Shown here in pieces: positions 28,001-43,000 of a stretch of 64,000 nt of DNA (positions are counted from its first letter, which is position 1; every line of letters starts with the position of its first letter). Position numbers and translations under genes: made by a program. The notes beneath the pieces are model-generated. The model did not search any database. It had not been told where the DNA came from and was given only the letters and a program-made list of their open reading frames with translations. This DNA comes from Microvelia longipes (taxonomy: Eukaryota > Arthropoda > Insecta > Hemiptera > Veliidae): assembly GCA_018340805.1 (NCBI GenBank), contig JACMZG010000032.1:7340855-7404854 (forward strand), given 5' to 3'.

Positions 28001-31000
28001 CAGGAGATTTCTCTAAGGGGCGGTAAAGCTTTCAACAGTATGGTCAGTACAGTGCAGGAGATTTCTCTAAGGGCGGTAAAGCTTTCACACAGTATGGTCA
28101 GTACAGTGCAGGAGATTTCTCTAAGGGGCGGTAAAGCTTTCAACAGTATGGTCAGTACAGTGCAGGAGATTTCTCTAAGGGGCGGTAAAGCTTTCACACA
28201 GTATGTCAGTACAGTGCAGGAGATTTCTCTAAGGGGCGGTAAAGCTTTCACACAGTATGGTCAGTACAGTGCAGGAATTTCTCTAAGGGGCGGTAAAGCT
28301 TCACACAGTATGTCAGTACAGTGCAGGAGATTTCTCTAAGGGGCGTAAAGCTTTCAAACAGTATGGTCAGTACAGTGCAGGAGATTTCTCTAAGGGGCGG
28401 TAAAGCTTCACACAGTATGGTCAGTACAGTGCAGGAGATTTTCTCTAAGGGGCGGTAAAGCTTTCACACAGTATGGTCAGTACAGTGCAGGAGATTTCTC
28501 TAAGGGCGGTAAAGCTTTCACACAGTATGGTCAGTACAGTGCAGGAGATTTTCTCTAAGGGCGGTAAAGCTTTCACACAGTATAGTCAGTACAGTGCAGG
28601 AGATTCTCTAAGGGGCGTAAAGCTTTCAAACAGTATGGTCAGTACAGTGCAGGAGATTTCTCTAAGTTTCACACAGTATGGTCAGTACAGTGCAGGAGAT
28701 TTCTCTAAGGTGCGGTAAAGCTTTCACACAGTATAGTCAGTACAGTGCAGGAGATTTTCTCTAAGGTGCGGTAAAGCTTTCACACAGTATGGTCAGTACA
28801 GTGCAGGAGATTTCTCTAAGGGCGTAAAGCTTTCACACAGTATGGTCAGTACAGTGCAGGAGATTTCTCTAAGGGCGGTAAAGCTTTCACACAGTATGGT
28901 CAGTACAGTGCAGGAGATTTCTCTAAGGGGCGGTAAAGCTTTCACACAGTATGGTCAGTACAGTGCAGGAGATTTCTCTAAGGGGCGGTAAAGCTTCACA
29001 CAGTATGGTCAGTACAGTGCAGGAGATTTCTCTAAGGGCGTAAAGCTTTCACACAGTATGGTCAGTACAGTGCAGGAGATTTCTCTAAGGGGCGGTAAAG
29101 CTTTCACACAGTATGTCAGTAACAGTGCAGGAGATTTCTCTAAGGGGCGGTAAAGCAACAGTATGGTCAGTACAGTGCAGGAGATTTCTCTAAGGGGCGG
29201 TAAAGCTTTTCACACAGTATAGTCAGTACAGTGAAGGAGATTCTCTAAGGGGCGGTAAAGCTTCACACAGTATGGTCAGTACAGTGCAGGAGATTTCTCT
29301 AAGGGGCGGTAAAGCTTTCACACAGTATGGTCAGTACAGTGCAGGAGATTTCTCTAAGGTGCGGTAAAGCTTTCAAACAGTATGGTCAGTACAGTGCAGG
29401 AGATTTCTCTAAGGGCGGTAAAGCTTTCACACAGTATGGTCAGTACAGTGCAGGAGATTTCTCTAAGGGCGGTAAAGCTTCACACAGTATGGTCAGTACA
29501 GTGCAGGAGATTTCTCTAAGGGCGGTAAAGCTTTCAACCACAGTATGGTCAGTTACAGTGCAGGAGATTCTCTAAGCGGTAAAGCTTTCACACAGTATGG
29601 TCAGTACAGTGCAGGAGATTTCTCTAAGGGGCGGTAAAGCTTTCACACAGTATGGTCAGTACAGTGCAGGAGATTTCTCTAAGGGGCGGTAAAGCTTTCA
29701 CACAGTATGGTCAGTACAGTGCAGGAGATTTCTCTAAGGTGCGGTAAAGCTTTCACACAGTATGGTCAGTACAGTGCAGGAGATTTCTCTAAGGGCGGTA
29801 AAGCTTTCACACAGTATGGTCAGTACAGTGCAGGAGATTTCTCTAAGGGGCGGTAAAGCTTTCAAACAGTATGGTCAGTACAGTGCAGGAGATTTCTCTA
29901 AGGGGCGGTAAAGCTTTCACACAGTATGTCAGTACAGTGCAGGAGATTTCTCTAAGGGCGGTAAAAGCTTTCACACAGTATGGTCAGTACAGTGCAGGAG
30001 ATTTCTCTAAGGGGCGGTAAAGCTTTCAACAGTATGGTCAGTACAGTGCAGGAGATTTCTCTAAGGTGCGGTAAAGCTTTCACAGTATGGTCAGTACAGT
30101 GCAGGAGATTTCTCTAAGGGCGGTAAAGCTTTCACACAGTATGGTCAGTACAGTGCAGGAGATTTCTCTAAGGGCGGTAAAGCTTTCACACAGTATGGTC
30201 AGTACAGTGCAGGAGATTTCTCTAAGGGCGGTAAAGCTTTCACCACAGTATGTCAGTACAGTGCAGGAGATTTCTCTAAGGGGCGGTAAAGCTTTCACAC
30301 AGTATGGTCAGTACAGTGCAGGAGATTTCTCTAAGGGCGGTAAAGCTTTCAACAGTATGGTCAGTACAGTGCAGGAGATTTCTCTAAGGGCGGTAAAGCT
30401 TCACACAGTATGGTCAGTACAGTTTCTCTAAGTTTTCACACAGTATGGTCAGTACAGTGCAGGAGATTTCTCTAAGGTGCGGTAAAGCTTCACACAGTTT
30501 ACAGTGCTTTCTCTACGGTAAAGCTTTCACACAGTATAGTCAGTACAGTGCAGAGATTTCTCTAAGGTGCGGTAAAGCTTTCACACAGTATGGTCAGTAC
30601 AGTGCAGGAGATTTCTCTAAGGGCGGTAAAGCTTTTCACACAGTATGGTCAGTACAGTGCAGGAGATTTCTCTAAGGTGCGGTAAAGCTTTCACACAGTA
30701 TGTCAGTACAGTGCAGGAGATTTCTCTAAGGGGCGGTAAGCTTTCACACAGTATGGTCAGTACAGTGCAGGAGATTTCTCTAAGGTGCGGTAAAGCTTTC
30801 ACACAGTATGGTCAGTACAGTGCAGGAGATTTCTCTAAGGGCGGTAAAGCTTTCACACAGTATGGTCAGTACAGTGCAGGAGATTTCTCTAAGGTGCGGT
30901 AAAGCTTTCACACAGTAGTCAGTACAGTGCAGGAGATTTCTCTAAGGGGCGGTAAAGCTTTCACACAGTATGGTCAGTACAGTGCAGGAGATTTCTCTAA

Positions 31001-34000
31001 GGGGCGGTAAAGCTTTCACACAGTATGGTCAGTACAGTGCAGGAGATTTCTCTAAGGGGCGGTAAAGCTTTCACACAGTATGGTCAGTACAGTGCAGGAG
31101 ATTTCTCTAAGGCGGTAAAGCGTATGTCAGTACAGTGCAGGAGATTTCTCTAAGGGCGGTAAAGCTTTCACACAGTATGGTCAGTACAGTGCAGGAGATT
31201 TCTCTAAGGTGCGGTAAAGCTTTCAAACAGTATCAGTACAGTGCAGGAGATTCTCTAAGGGGCGGTAAAGCTTTCAAACAGTATGGTCAGTTACAGTGCA
31301 GGAGATTTCTCTAAGGGGCGGTAAAGCTTTCAAACAGTATGGTCAGTACAGTGCAGGAGATTTCTCTAAGGGGCGGTTAAAGCTTTCACACAGTATGGTC
31401 AGTTACAGTGCAGGAGATTTCTCTAAGGTGCGGTAAAGCTTCACACAGTATGTCAGTACAGTGCAGGAGATTTCTCTAAGGTGCGGTAAAGCTTTTACAC
31501 AGTATAGTCAGTACAGTGCAAGATTTCTCTAAGGTTGTATGGTCAGTACAGTAGGAGATTTCTCTAAGGTGCGGTAAAGCTTTCACACAGTATGGTCAGT
31601 ACAGTGCAGGAGATTTCTCTAAGGGGCGGTAAAGCTTTCACACAGTATGGTCAGTACAGTGCAGGAGATTTCTCTAAGGTGCGGTAAAGCTTTCACACAG
31701 TATAGTCAGTACAGTGCAGGAGATTTCTCTAAGGGCGGTAAAGCTTTCACACAGTATGGTCAGTACAGTGCAGGAGTTTTCTCTAAGGGGCGGTAAAGCT
31801 TTCACACAGTATGGTCAGTACAGTGCAGGAGATTTCTCTAAGGGGCGGTAAAGCTTTCACACAGTATGGTCAGTACAGTGCAGGAGATTTCTCTAAGGTG
31901 CGGTAAAGCTTTCAAACAGTATGGTCAGTACAGTGCAGGATTTCTCTAAGGGGCGGTAAAGCTTTCAAACAGTATGGTCAGTACAGTGCAGGAGATTTCT
32001 CTAAGGGGCGGTAAAGCTTTCACACAGTATGGTCAGTACAGTGCAGGAGATTTCTCTAAGGGGCGGTAAAGCTTTCACACAGTATGGTCAGTACAGTGCA
32101 GGAGATTTCTCTAAGGGGCGGTAAAGCTTTCACACAGTATAGTCAGTACAGTGCAGGAGATTCTCTAAGGGCGGTAAAGCTTTCAAACAGTATGGTCAGT
32201 ACAGTGCAGGAGATTTCTCTAAGGGCGGTAAAGCTTTCACAGTATGGTCAGTACAGTGCAGGAGATTTCTCTAAGGGCGGTAAAGCTTTCACACAGTATA
32301 GTCAGTACAGTGCAGGAGATTTCTCTAAGGGGCGGTAAAGCTTTCACACAGTATAGTCAGTACAGTGCAGGAGATTTCTCTAAGGGCGGTAAAGCTTTCA
32401 CACAGTATGGTCAGTACAGTGCAGGAGATTTCTCTAAGGTGCGGTAAAGCTTTCACCAGTATTCAGTACAGTGCAGGAGATTTCTCTAAGGGCGGTAAAG
32501 CGTATCAGTTTCTCTAAGGTGCGTAAAGCTTTCAGTATGTCAGTACAGTGCAGGAGATTTCTCTAAGGGGCGGTAAAGCTTTCACACAGTATGGTCAGTA
32601 CAGTGCAGGAGATTTCTCTAAGGTGCGGTAAAGCTTTCAAACAGTATGGTCAGTACAGTGCAGGAGATTTCTCTAAGGGGCGGTAAAGCTACAGTATGGT
32701 CAGTACAGTGCAGGAGATTTCTCTAAGGGCGGTAAAGCTTTCACACAGTATGGTCAGTACAGTGCAGGAGATTTCTCTAAGGTGCGGTAAAGCTTTCAAA
32801 CAGTATGGTCAGTACAGTGCAGGAGATTTCTCTAAGGGGCGGTAAGGCTTCACACAGTATGGTCAGTACAGTGCAGGAGATTTCTCTAAGGCGGTAAAGC
32901 TTTCACACAGTATGGTCAGTACAGTGCAGGAGATTTCTCTAAGGGCGGTAAAGCTTTCACAGTATGGTCAGTACAGTGCAGGAGATTTCTCTAAGGGGCG
33001 GTAAAGCTTTCACACAGTATGGTCAGTACAGTGCAGGAGATTTCTCTAAGGGCGGTAAAGCATTCACAACAGTATGGTCAGTACAGTGCAGGAGATTTCT
33101 CTAAGGCGGTAAAGCTTTCACACAGTATGGTCAGTACAGTGCAGGAGATTTCTCTAAGGTGCGGTAAAGCTTTCACACAGTATGGTCAGTACAGTGCAGG
33201 AGATTTCTCTAAGGGCGTAAAGCGGTCAGTACAGTGCAGGAGATTTCTCTAAGGGGCGGTAAAGCATTCACACAGTATGGTCAGTACAGTGCAGGAGATT
33301 TCTCTAAGGGGCGGTAAAGCTTTCACACAGTATGGTCAGTACAGTGCAGGAGATTTCTCTAAGGTGCGGTAAAGCTTTCACACAGTATGGTCAGTACAGT
33401 GCAGGAGATTTCTCTAAGGTGCGTAAAGCTTTCACACAGTATAGTCAGTACAGTGCAGGAGTTTCTCTAAGGGGCGGTAAAGCTTTCAAACAGTATGGTC
33501 AGTACAGTGCAGGAGATTTCTCTAAGGGCGGGAAAGGCTTTCAAACAGTATGTCAGTACAGTGCAGGAGATTTCTCTAAGGGGCGTAAAGCTTTCACACA
33601 GTATGGTCAGTACAGTGCAGGAGATTTCTCTAAGGGGCGGTAAAGCTTTCACACAGTATGGTCAGTACAGTGCAGGAGATTTCTCTAAGGGGCGGTTAAA
33701 GCTTCACACAGTATAGGTCAGTACAGTGCAGGAGATTTCTCTAAGGGCGGTAAAGCTTCACACAGTATAGGTCAGTACAGTGCAGGAGATTTCTCTAAGG
33801 GCGGTAAAGCTTTCACACAGTATAGTCAGTACAGTGAGGAGATTTCTCTAAGGGCGGTAAAGCATTTCACACAGTTGGTCAGTACAGTGCAGGAGATTTC
33901 TCTAAGGGCGGTAAAGCTTTCACACAGTATGGTCAGTACAGTGCAGGAGATTTCTCTAAGGGGCGGTAAAGCTTTCACACAGTATGTCAGTACAGTGCAG

Positions 34001-37000
34001 GAGATTTCTCTAAGGTGCGGTAAAGCTTTCACACAGTATGGTCAGTACAGTGCAGGAGATTTCTCTAAGTGCGGTAAAAGCTTTCACACAGGTCAGTACA
34101 GTGCAGCTCTAAGTGCGGTCACACAGTATGGTCAGTCAGTTTCTCTAAGGGGCGGTAAAGCTTTCAAACAGTATGGTCAGTACAGTGCAGGAGATTTCTC
34201 TAAGGGCGGTAAAGCTTTCACACAGTATTGGTCAGTACAGTGCAGGAGATTTCTCTAAGGGGCGGTAAAGCTTTCACACAGTATGGTCAGTACAGTGCAG
34301 GAGATTTCTCTAAGGGGCGGTAAAGCTTTCAAACAGTATGGTCAGTACAGTGCAGAGATTTCTCTAAGGCGGTAAAGCTTTCACACAGTATGTCAGTACA
34401 GTGCAGGAGATTTCTCTAAGGTGCGGTTAAAGCTTTCACACAGTATAGTCAGTACAGTGCAGGAGATTTCTCTAAGGGCGGTAAAGCTTTCACACAGGGT
34501 CAGTACAGTGCAGGAGATTTCTCTAAGGGCGGTAAAGCTTTTCACACAGTATGGTCAGTACAGTGCAGGAGATTTCTCTAAGGGCGGTAAAGCTTACACA
34601 GTATGGTCAGTACAGTGCAGGAGATTTCTCTAAGGTGCGGTAAAGCTTTCACACAGTATAGTCAGTACAGTGCAGGAGATTTCTCTAAGTGCGGTAAAGC
34701 TTTCAACAGTATGGTCAGTACAGTGCAGGAGATTTCTCTAAAGGGCGGTAAGCTTTCACAGTATGGTCAGTACAGTGCAGAGATTTCTCTAAGGGGCGGT
34801 AAAGCTTTCACACAGTATGGGCAGGACAGTGCAGGAGATTTCTCTAAGGGCGGTAAAGCTTTCACACAGTATGGTCAGTACAGTGCAGGAGATTTCTCTA
34901 AGGGGCGGTAAAGCTTTCCACACAGTATGGTCAGTACAGGCAGGAGATTTCTCTAAGGTGCGGTAAAGCTTTCACACAGTATGGTCAGTACAGTGCAGGA
35001 GATTTCTCTAAGGTGCGGTTAAAGCTTTCAAACAGTATGGTCAGTACAGTGCAGGAGATTTCTCTAAGGGGCGGTAAAGCTTTCACACAGTATGGTCAGT
35101 ACAGTGCAGGAGATTTCTCTAAGGTGCGGTAAAGCTTTCACACAGTATGGTCAGTACAGTGCAGGAGATTTCTCTAAGGGGCGGTAAAGCTTTCAAACAG
35201 TATGTCAGTACAGTGCAGGAGATTTCTCTAAGGGGCGGTTAAGCTTTCAAACAGTATGGTCAGTACAGTGCAGGAGATTTCTCTAAGGGGCGGTAAAGCT
35301 TTCACACAGTATGGTCAGTACAGTTTTCTCTAAGGTGCGGTAAAGGTCAGTACAGTAGGAGATTTCTCTAAGGGGCGGTAAACTTTCACACAGGTCAGTA
35401 CAGTGCAGGAGATTTCTCTAAGGGCGGTAAAAGCTTTCACACAGTATGGTCAGTACAGTGCAGGAGATTTCTCTAAGGGGCGGTAAAGCTTTCAACCAGT
35501 ATGGTCAGTACAGTGCAGGAGATTTCTCTAAGTGCGGTAAAGCTTTCACACAGTATGGTCAGTACAGTGCAGGAGATTTCTCTAAGGGGCGGTAAAGCTT
35601 TCAAACAGTATGGTCAGTACAGTGCAGGAGATTTCTCTAAGGGCGGTAAAGCTTTCACACAGTATGGTCAGTACAGTGCAGGAGATTCTCTAAGGTGCGT
35701 AAAGCTTTCAAACAGTATGGTCAGTACAGTGCAGGAGATTTCTCTAAGGCGGTAAAAGCTTTCACCAGTATGGTCAGTACAGTGCAGGAGATTTCTCTAA
35801 GGTGCGGTAAAGCTTTCAAACAGTATGGGTCAGTACAGTGCAGGAGATTTCTCTAAGGGGCGGAAAGCTTTCACACAGTATGGTCAAGTACAGTGCAGGA
35901 GAGTTTCTCTAAGGGGCGGTTAAAGCTTTCACACAGTATGGTCAGTACAGTGCAGGAGATTTCTCTAAGGTGCGGTTAAAGCTTTCACACAGTATGGTCA
36001 GGACAGTGCAGGAGATTTCTCTAAGGGCGGTAAAGCTTCACACAGTATGGTCAGTACAGTGCAGGAGATTTCTCTAAGGTGCGGTAAAGCTTTCACACAG
36101 TATGGTCAGTACAGTGCAGGAGATTTCTCTAAGGTGCGGTAAAGCTTTCAAACAGTATGTCAGTACAGTGCAGGAGATTTCTCTAAGGGGCGGTAAAGCT
36201 TCACACAGTATGGTCAGTACAGTGCAGGAGATTTCTCTAAGGGGTAAAGCTTTCAAACAGTATGTCAGTACAGTGCAGGAGATTCTCTAAGGGGCGGTCA
36301 CACAGTATGGTCAGTACAGTGCAGGAGATTTCTCTAAGGTGCGGTAAAGCTTTCACACAGTATGGTCAGTACAGTGCAGGAGATTTCTCTAAGGGGCGGT
36401 AAAGCTTTCACACAGTATGGTCAGTACAGTGCAGGAGATTTCTCTAAGGGCGGTAAAAGCTTTCACACAGGGTCAGTACAGTGCAGGAGATTTTCTCTAC
36501 GGTAAAGCTTTCACACAGTATGGTCAGTACAGTGCAGGAGAGTTCTCTAAGTTCGGTAAAGGTGCGGCTTCACAGTCAGTCAGTAGGTGCAGGAGTTTCT
36601 CTAAGGGGCGGTAAAGCTTTCACACAGTATAGTCAGTACAGTGCAGGATTCTCTAAGGGGCGGTAAAGCTTTCACACAGTATGGTCAGTACAGTGCAGGA
36701 GATTTCTCTAAGGTGCGGTTAAAGCTTTCACACAGTATGGTCAGTACAGCAGGGATTTCTCTAAGGGGCGGTAAAGTTTCAACAGTATGGTCAGTACAGT
36801 GCAGGAGATTTCTCTAAGGGCGGTAAAGCTTCACAGTATGGCAGTACAGTGCAGGAGATTTCTCTAAGGGGCGGTAAAGCTTTCACACAGTATAGTCAGT
36901 ACAGTGCAGGAGATTTCTCTAAGGTGCGGTAAAGCTTTCAACACAGTATGGTCAGTACAGTGCAGGAGATTTCTTAAGGGCGGTAAAGCTTTCACACAGT

Positions 37001-40000
37001 ATGGTCAGTACAGTGCAGGAGATTTCTCTAAGGGGCGGTAAAGCTTCACACAGTTAGGTCAGTACAGTGCAGGAGATTTCTCTAAGGGGCGGTAAAGCTT
37101 TCACACAGTATGGTCAGTACAGTGCAGGAGATTTCTCTAAGGTGCGGTAAAGCTTTCACACAGTATAGTCAGTACAGTGCAGGAATTTCTCTAAGGTGCG
37201 GTAAAGCTTTCACACAGTATGGTCAGTTACAGTGCAGGAGATTTCTCTAAGGGGCGGTAAAGCTTTCAAACAGTATGGTCAGTACAGTGCAGGAGATTTC
37301 TCTAAGGGGCGTAAAGCTTTCACACAGTATGGTCAGTACAGTGCAAGGGCGGTAAAGTTTCATATTCAGTACAGGCAGGAGATTTCTCTAAGGGGCGGTA
37401 AAGCTTTCACACAGTATGGTCAGTACAGTGCAGGAGATTTCTCTAAGGGGCGGTAAAGCTTTCACACAGTATGGTCAGTACAGTGCAGGAGATTTCTCTA
37501 AGGGGCGGTTAAGCTTTCACACAGTAATGTCAGTACAGTGCAGGAGATTTCTCTAAGGCGGTAAAGCTTTCACACAGTATGGTCAGTATACAGTGCAGGA
37601 GATTTCTCTAAGGTGCGGTAAAGCTTTCACACAGTATGGTCAGTACAGTGCAGGAGATTTCTCTAAGGTGGGTAAAGCTTTCACACAGTATAGTCAGTAC
37701 AGTGCAGGAGATTTCTCTAAGGTGCGGTAAAGCTTTCACACAGTATAGTCAGTACAGTGCAGAGATTTCTCTAAGGTGCGGTTAAAGCTTTCACCACAGT
37801 ATGGTCAGTACACATGCAGGAGATTTCTCTAAGGTGCGGTAAAGCTTTCACACAGTATGGTCAGTAAGTGCAGGAATTTCTCTAAGGGGCGGTAAGCTTT
37901 CACACAGTATAGTCAGTACAGTGCAGGAGATTTCTCTAAGGGGCGGTAAAGCTTTCACACAGTATGGTCAGTACAGTGCAGGAGATTTCTCTAAGGGGCG
38001 GTAAAGNNNNNNNNNNNNNNNNNNNNNNNNNNNNNNNNNNNNNNNNNNNNNNNNNNNNNNNNNNNNNNNNNNNNNNNNNNNNNNNNNNNNNNNNNNNNNN
38101 NNNNNNNNNNNNNNNNNNNNNNNNNNNNNNNNNNNNNNNNNNNNNNNNNNNNNNNNNNNNNNNNNNNNNNNNNNNNNNNNNNNNNNNNNNNNNNNNNNNN
38201 NNNNNNNNNNNNNNNNNNNNNNNNNNNNNNNNNNNNNNNNNNNNNNNNNNNNNNNNNNNNNNNNNNNNNNNNNNNNNNNNNNNNNNNNNNNNNNNNNNNN
38301 NNNNNNNNNNNNNNNNNNNNNNNNNNNNNNNNNNNNNNNNNNNNNNNNNNNNNNNNNNNNNNNNNNNNNNNNNNNNNNNNNNNNNNNNNNNNNNNNNNNN
38401 NNNNNNNNNNNNNNNNNNNNNNNNNNNNNNNNNNNNNNNNNNNNNNNNNNNNNNNNNNNNNNNNNNNNNNNNNNNNNNNNNNNNNNNNNNNNNNNNNNNN
38501 NNNNNNNNNNNNNNNNNNNNNNNNNNNNNNNNNNNNNNNNNNNNNNNNNNNNNNNNNNNNNNNNNNNNNNNNNNNNNNNNNNNNNNNNNNNNNNNNNNNN
38601 NNNNNNNNNNNNNNNNNNNNNNNNNNNNNNNNNNNNNNNNNNNNNNNNNNNNNNNNNNNNNNNNNNNNNNNNNNNNNNNNNNNNNNNNNNNNNNNNNNNN
38701 NNNNNNNNNNNNNNNNNNNNNNNNNNNNNNNNNNNNNNNNNNNNNNNNNNNNNNNNNNNNNNNNNNNNNNNNNNNNNNNNNNNNNNNNNNNNNNNNNNNN
38801 NNNNNNNNNNNNNNNNNNNNNNNNNNNNNNNNNNNNNNNNNNNNNNNNNNNNNNNNNNNNNNNNNNNNNNNNNNNNNNNNNNNNNNNNNNNNNNNNNNNN
38901 NNNNNNNNNNNNNNNNNNNNNNNNNNNNNNNNNNNNNNNNNNNNNNNNNNNNNNNNNNNNNNNNNNNNNNNNNNNNNNNNNNNNNNNNNNNNNNNNNNNN
39001 NNNNNNAGGTAAAGCTTTCAACACAGTATGGCAGTACAGTGCAGGAGATTTCTCTAAGGGCGGTAAAGCTTTCACACAGTATAGTCAGTACAGTGCAGGA
39101 GATTTCTCTAAGGTGCGGTAAAGCATTCACACAGTATAGTCAGTACAGTGCAGGAGATTTCTCTAAGGGCGGTAAAGCTTTCACACAGTATGGTCAGTAC
39201 AGTGCAGGAGATTTCTCTAAGGTGCGGTAAAGCTTTCAGTGTCAGTACAGTGCAGGAGATTTCTCTAAGGGGCGGTAAAGCTTTCACACAGTATGGTCAG
39301 TACAGTGCAGGAGATTTCTCTAAGGTGCGGTAAAGCTTTCACACAGTATGGTCAGTACAGTGCAGGAGATTTCTCTAAGGGGCGGTAAAGCTTTACACAG
39401 TATGGTCAGTACAGTGCAGGAGATTTCTCTAAGGGGCGGTAAAGCTTTCACACAGTATGGTCAGTACAGTGCAGGAGATTTCTCTAAGGGCGGAAAGCTT
39501 TCACACAGTATGGTCAGTACAGTGCAGGAGATTTTCTCTAAGGGGCGGTAAAGCTTTCACACAGTATGTCAGTACAGTGCAGGAGATTTCTCTAAGGGCG
39601 GTAAAGCTTTCACACAGTATGGTCAGTACAGTGCAGGAGATTTCTCTAAGGGGCGGTAAAGCTTTCACACAGTATGGTCAGTACAGTGCAGGAGATTTCT
39701 CTAAGGGGCGGTAAAGCTTTCACACAGTATGGTCAGTACAGTGCAGGAGATTTCTCTAAGGGCGGTAAAGTTTCACACAGTATAGTCAGTACAGTGCAGG
39801 AGATTTCTCAAGGTGCGGTAAAGCTTTCACACAGTTAGTCAGTACAGTGCAGGAGATTTCTCTAAGGTGCGGTTAAAGCTTTCACACAGTATGGTCAGTA
39901 CAGTGCAGGAGATTCTCTAAGGGGCGGTAAAGCTTTCCACAGTATGGTCAGTACAGTGCAGGAGATTTCTCTAAGGGCGGTAAAGCTTTCACACAGTATA

Positions 40001-43000
40001 GTCAGTACAGTGCAGGAGATTTCTCTAAGGGGCGTAAAGCTTTCACACAGTATAGTCAGTACAGTGCAGGGATTTCTCTAAGGGGCGGTAAAGCTTTTCA
40101 CACAGTATAGTCAGTACAGTGCAGGAGATTTCTCTGGGGCGGTAAAGCTTTCACACAGTATGGTCAGTACAGTGCAGGAGATTTCTCTAAGGGGCGGTAA
40201 AGCCTTCACACAGTATGGTCAGTACAGTGCAGGAGATTTCTCTAAGGGGCGGTAAAGCTTTCACACAGTATAGTCAGTACAGTGCAGGAGATTTCTCTAA
40301 GGGGCGGTAAAGCTTTCACACAGTATGGTCAGTACAGTGCAGGAGATTTCTCTAAGGGCGGTAAAGCTTTCACACAGTATGGTCAGTACAGTGCAGGAGA
40401 TTTTCTCTAAGGTGCGGTAAAGCTTTCACACAGTATAGTCAGTACAGTGCAGGAGATTTCTCTAAGGGGCGGTAAGCAGTATGGTCAGTACAGTGCAGGA
40501 GATTTCTCTAAGGGGCGGTAAAGCTTTCAAACAGTATGGTCAGTACAGTGCAGGAGATTTCTCTAAGGGCGGTAAAGCTTTCACACCGTATGGTCAGTAC
40601 AGTGCAGGAGATTTCTCTAAGGGGCGGTAAAGCTTTCACACAGTATGGTCAGTACAGTGCAGGAGATTTCTCTAAGGGGCGGTAAAGCTTTACAGTATGG
40701 TCAGTACAGTGCAGGAGATTTCTCTAAGGGGCGGTAAAGCTTTCACACAGTATGGTCAGTACAGTGCAGGAGATTTCTCTAAGGGCGGTAAAGCTTTCAA
40801 ACAGTTAGTCAGTACAGTGCAGGAGATTTCTCTAAGGTGCGGTAAAGCTTTCACACAGTATAGTCAGTACAGTGCAGGAGATTTCTCTAAGGTGCGGTAA
40901 AGCTTTCACACAGTATGGTCAGTACAGTGCAGGAGATTTCTCTAAGGGGCGGTAAAGCTTTCAAACAGTATGGTCAGTACAGTGCAGGAGATTTCTCTAA
41001 GGTGCGGTAAAGCTTTCACACAGTATAGTCAGTACAGTGCAGGAGATTTCTCTAAGGTGCGGTAAAGCTTTCACACAGTATGGTCAGTACAGTGCAGGAG
41101 ATTTCTCTAAGGTGCGGTAAAGCTTCACACAGTATGGTCAGTACAGTGCAGGAGATTTCTCTAAGGGGCGGTAAAGCTTTCACACAGTATGGTCAGTACA
41201 GTGCAGGAGATTTTCTCTAAGGGGCGGTAAAGCTTTTCACACAGTATGGTCAGTACAGTGCAGGAGATTTCTCTAAGGGCGGTAAAGCTTCACACAGTAT
41301 GGTCAGTACAGTGCAGGAGATTTCTCTAAGGGCGGTAAAGCTTTCAAACAGTATGGTCAGTACAGTGCAGGAGATTTCTCTAAGGGGCGGTAAAGCTTTC
41401 ACACAGTATGGTCAGTACAGTGCAGGAGATTTCTCTAAGGGGCGGTAAAGCTTTCACACAGTTGGTCAGTACAGTGCAGGAGATTTTCTCTAAGGGGCGG
41501 TAAAGCTTTCACACAGTATGGTCAGTACAGTGCAGGAGATTTCTCTAAGGGGCGGTAAAGCTTTCAAACAGTATGGTCAGTACAGTGCAGGAGATTTCTC
41601 TAAGGGGCGGTAAAGCTTTCACACAGTATGGTCAGTACAGTGCAGGAGATTTTCGGCGGTAAAGCTTTCAACAGTATGGTCAGTACAGTGCAGGAGATTT
41701 CTCTAAGGGCGGTAAAGCTTTCACACAGTATGGTCAGTACAGTGCAGGAGATTTCTCTAAGGGGCGGTAAAGCTTTCACACAGTATGGTCAGTACAGTGC
41801 AGGAGATTTCTCTAAGGGGCGGTAAAGCTTTCACACAGTATGGTCAGTACAGTGCAGGAGATTTCTCTAAGGGCGGTAAAGCTTTCACACAGTATGGTCA
41901 GTACAGTGCAGGAGATTTTCTCTAAGGTGCGGTAAAGCTTTCACACAGTATGGTCAGTACAGTGCAGGAGATTTCTCTTTTCTCTACAGTGCAGGGATTT
42001 CTCTAAGGGCGGTAAAGCTTTCACACAGTATGGTCAGTACAGTGCAGGAGATTTCTCTAAGGGGCGGTAAAGCTTTCACACAGTATGGTCAGTACAGTGC
42101 AGGAGATTTCTCTAAGGGGCGGTAAGCTTTCACACAGTATGGTCAGTACAGTGCAGGAATTTCTCTAAGGGCGTAAAGCTTTCACACAGTATGGTCAGTA
42201 CAGTGCAGGAGATTTCTCTAAGGGGCGGTTAAAGCTTTCACACAGTATGGTCAGTACAGTGCAGGAGAATTTCTCTAAGGTGCGGTAAAAGCTTTCACAC
42301 AGTATGGTCAGTACAGTGCAGGAGATTTCTCTAAGGTGCGGTAAAGCTTTCACACAGTTATAGTCAGTACAGTGCAGGAGATTTCTCTAAGGTGCGGTAA
42401 AGCTTTCACACAGTATAGTCAGTACAGTGCAGGAGATTTCTCTAAGGGGCGGTAAAGCTTTCACACAGTATGGTCAGTACAGTGCAGGAGATTTCTCTAA
42501 GGTGCGGTAAAGCTTTCACACAGTATAGTCAGTACAGTGCAGGAGATTTCTCAGGTGCGGTAAAGCTTTCACACAGGTCAGTACAGTGCAGGAGATTTCT
42601 CTAAGGGCGGTAAAGCTTTCACACAGTAAGTCAGTACAGTGCATTTCTCTAAGGGGCGGTAAAGCTTTCACACAGTATGGTCAGTACAGTGCAGGAGATT
42701 TCTCTAAGGTGCGGTAAAGCTTTCAAACAGTATGGTCAGTACAGTGCAGGAGATTTCTCTAAGGGGCGGTAAAGCTTTCACACAGTATGGTCAGTACAGT
42801 GCAGGAGATTTCTCTAAGGGGCGGTAAAGCTTTCACACAGGGTCAGTACAGTGCAGAGATTTCTCTAAGGTGCGGTAAAGCTTTCACACAGTATGGTCAG
42901 TACAGTGCAGGAGATTTCTCTAAGGTGCGGTAAAGCTTTCACACAGTATAGTCAGTACAGTGCAGGAGATTTCTCTAAGGCGGTAAAGCTTTCACAGTAT